Shown here: positions 4,894-5,430 of the stretch, piece by piece
How positions within the stretch are numbered: position 1 is the stretch's first letter
How the letters are laid out: every line of letters starts with the position of its first letter
Source of the DNA: JANOYC01 sp031428675
Lineage (GTDB): Bacteria; Actinomycetota; Actinomycetes; Actinomycetales; Microbacteriaceae
Direction of reading: 5' to 3'
Length of the DNA: 5,430 bases
Assembly (NCBI GenBank): GCA_031428675.1
Contig: JANOYC010000131.1
Coordinates: 1 to 5,430 of the forward strand
Notes under the pieces: model-generated
What the model saw: the letters and a program-made list of their open reading frames with translations, nothing else
Database searches by the model: none
What the model was told of the DNA's origin: nothing
Position numbers and translations under genes: made by a program

Positions 4894-5430
4894 ATGCGCC
4901 GGAAGCATTCGTGACGACGCTCGATCACATTGGTCGCGGGGTCTCCCTCCGTCAGAGCGCGCTCGCGTTCGCAGCTTCCGGCGTCCCCGTGTTTCCCTGC
5001 ACCGCGGGCGGGAAGCGCCCCGCCGTTGCGGGAGGGTTCCTTTCGGCCAGCAGCGATCCCGAGTTGGTTCATCGCTGGTGGGCCGCAATGCCGTCAGCAA
5101 ATATCGGGATGCCGACCGGCGCCGCCACTGGCCTTGTCGTGATCGACGTCGACGTGCACGGCTCCGTCAACGGTTACAACGCACTCGATGGCGCCAAGCG
5201 CGACGGACTGATTGAAGGTTGGGACGCCACAGTCAGGACTCCATCCGGCGGGCTGCACCTCTTCTTCCCGGCGGACGGGAACAGCGAGCAGCGCTCCTGG
5301 CAATCCGCACGGACTGGAATCGACTTCCGCGGTGACGGGGGCTATGTCATCGTCCCGCCGTCGCTGCGCACCCTCGCCGGGTCGACGCAACGATATGAGG
5401 TCCTCCAGTTGGCTAGTGCACCAGGTCGTG
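4890..5430 (+). CDS. prim-pol type DNA primase/polymerase, N-terminal part
   Basis: Primases of this archaeo-eukaryotic type make primers, and often extend them, during plasmid or phage replication. The visible 180 codons contain the whole N-terminal prim-pol signature. ALAFAASGVPVFPCTAGGKRP at 24-44 is the usual opening. VVIDVD at 83-88 supplies the metal-binding D86 and D88, and RTPSGGLHLFF at 116-126 is the S-G-x-H motif with H123. GIDFRGDGGYVIVPPS at 143-158 carries the third acidic residue, D145. The gene starts at ATG 4890, overlapping the ArdC stop, with GAGGG 5 nt upstream. It has no stop and runs off the window. Full-length relatives usually carry a C-terminal helicase or a linker domain, which cannot be seen here. 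Pairing with ArdC suggests the replication module of a plasmid or integrative element. Confidence 0.9.
   Translation, partial: MNAPEAFVTTLDHIGRGVSLRQSALAFAASGVPVFPCTAGGKRPAVAGGFLSASSDPELVHRWWAAMPSANIGMPTGAATGLVVIDVDVHGSVNGYNALDGAKRDGLIEGWDATVRTPSGGLHLFFPADGNSEQRSWQSARTGIDFRGDGGYVIVPPSLRTLAGSTQRYEVLQLASAPGR

Noticed and set aside
4751..5215. 154-codon open frame on the plus strand
   Set aside because: It spans the ArdC-primase junction in another frame and is very Arg-rich. The overlapping ArdC and prim-pol frames carry the conserved motifs.

Overview
The window looks like an accessory, mobile-element region of a high-GC actinobacterium. GC-rich third codon positions, strong AGGAGG-type ribosome binding sites and an EspR-like XRE regulator paired with an ImmA-type peptidase all point that way. 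A member of the Microbacteriaceae or a relative is plausible, but the sequence alone does not fix the genus.

Bases 1-2167 are a complete IS21-family insertion sequence. It has imperfect terminal inverted repeats (45 of 54 positions match), istA (DDE transposase) and istB (AAA+ helper ATPase), the two genes overlapping by one base. The left end of the element coincides with the first base of the window. Its right end has cut a gene read on the minus strand, leaving about 98 codons of a multi-pass membrane protein.

Bases 2145-3413 hold a minus-strand set of genes. In transcription order these are a small XRE-family regulator, an ImmA/IrrE-type zinc peptidase with HEFAH, and the truncated membrane protein. 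The arrangement resembles the XRE / ImmA / multi-pass membrane protein triads seen in actinobacterial mobile elements.

Bases 3414-3801 are a divergent control region. It contains four copies of a 14-bp imperfect palindrome (TTGNGCATGNNCAA) at start-to-start spacings of 22, 22 and 45 bp. A minus-strand promoter (TTGATT-17-TACATT) has one of these sites inside its spacer and others flanking it, which is the layout expected for autoregulation by the XRE protein. A second, different palindrome and two possible short leader ORFs lie between the array and the rightward genes.

Bases 3802-5430 hold the rightward genes: an ArdC-type antirestriction protein (ssDNA-binding N-terminal domain plus HELAH metallopeptidase domain), followed with an ATGA overlap by the N-terminal part of a prim-pol type replicative primase that runs off the window. 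The inferred system is a plasmid or integrative element. Its XRE/ImmA switch would control a divergent operon for establishment and replication in a new host (antirestriction, then primase), and the IS21 element has damaged the third gene of the switch operon.
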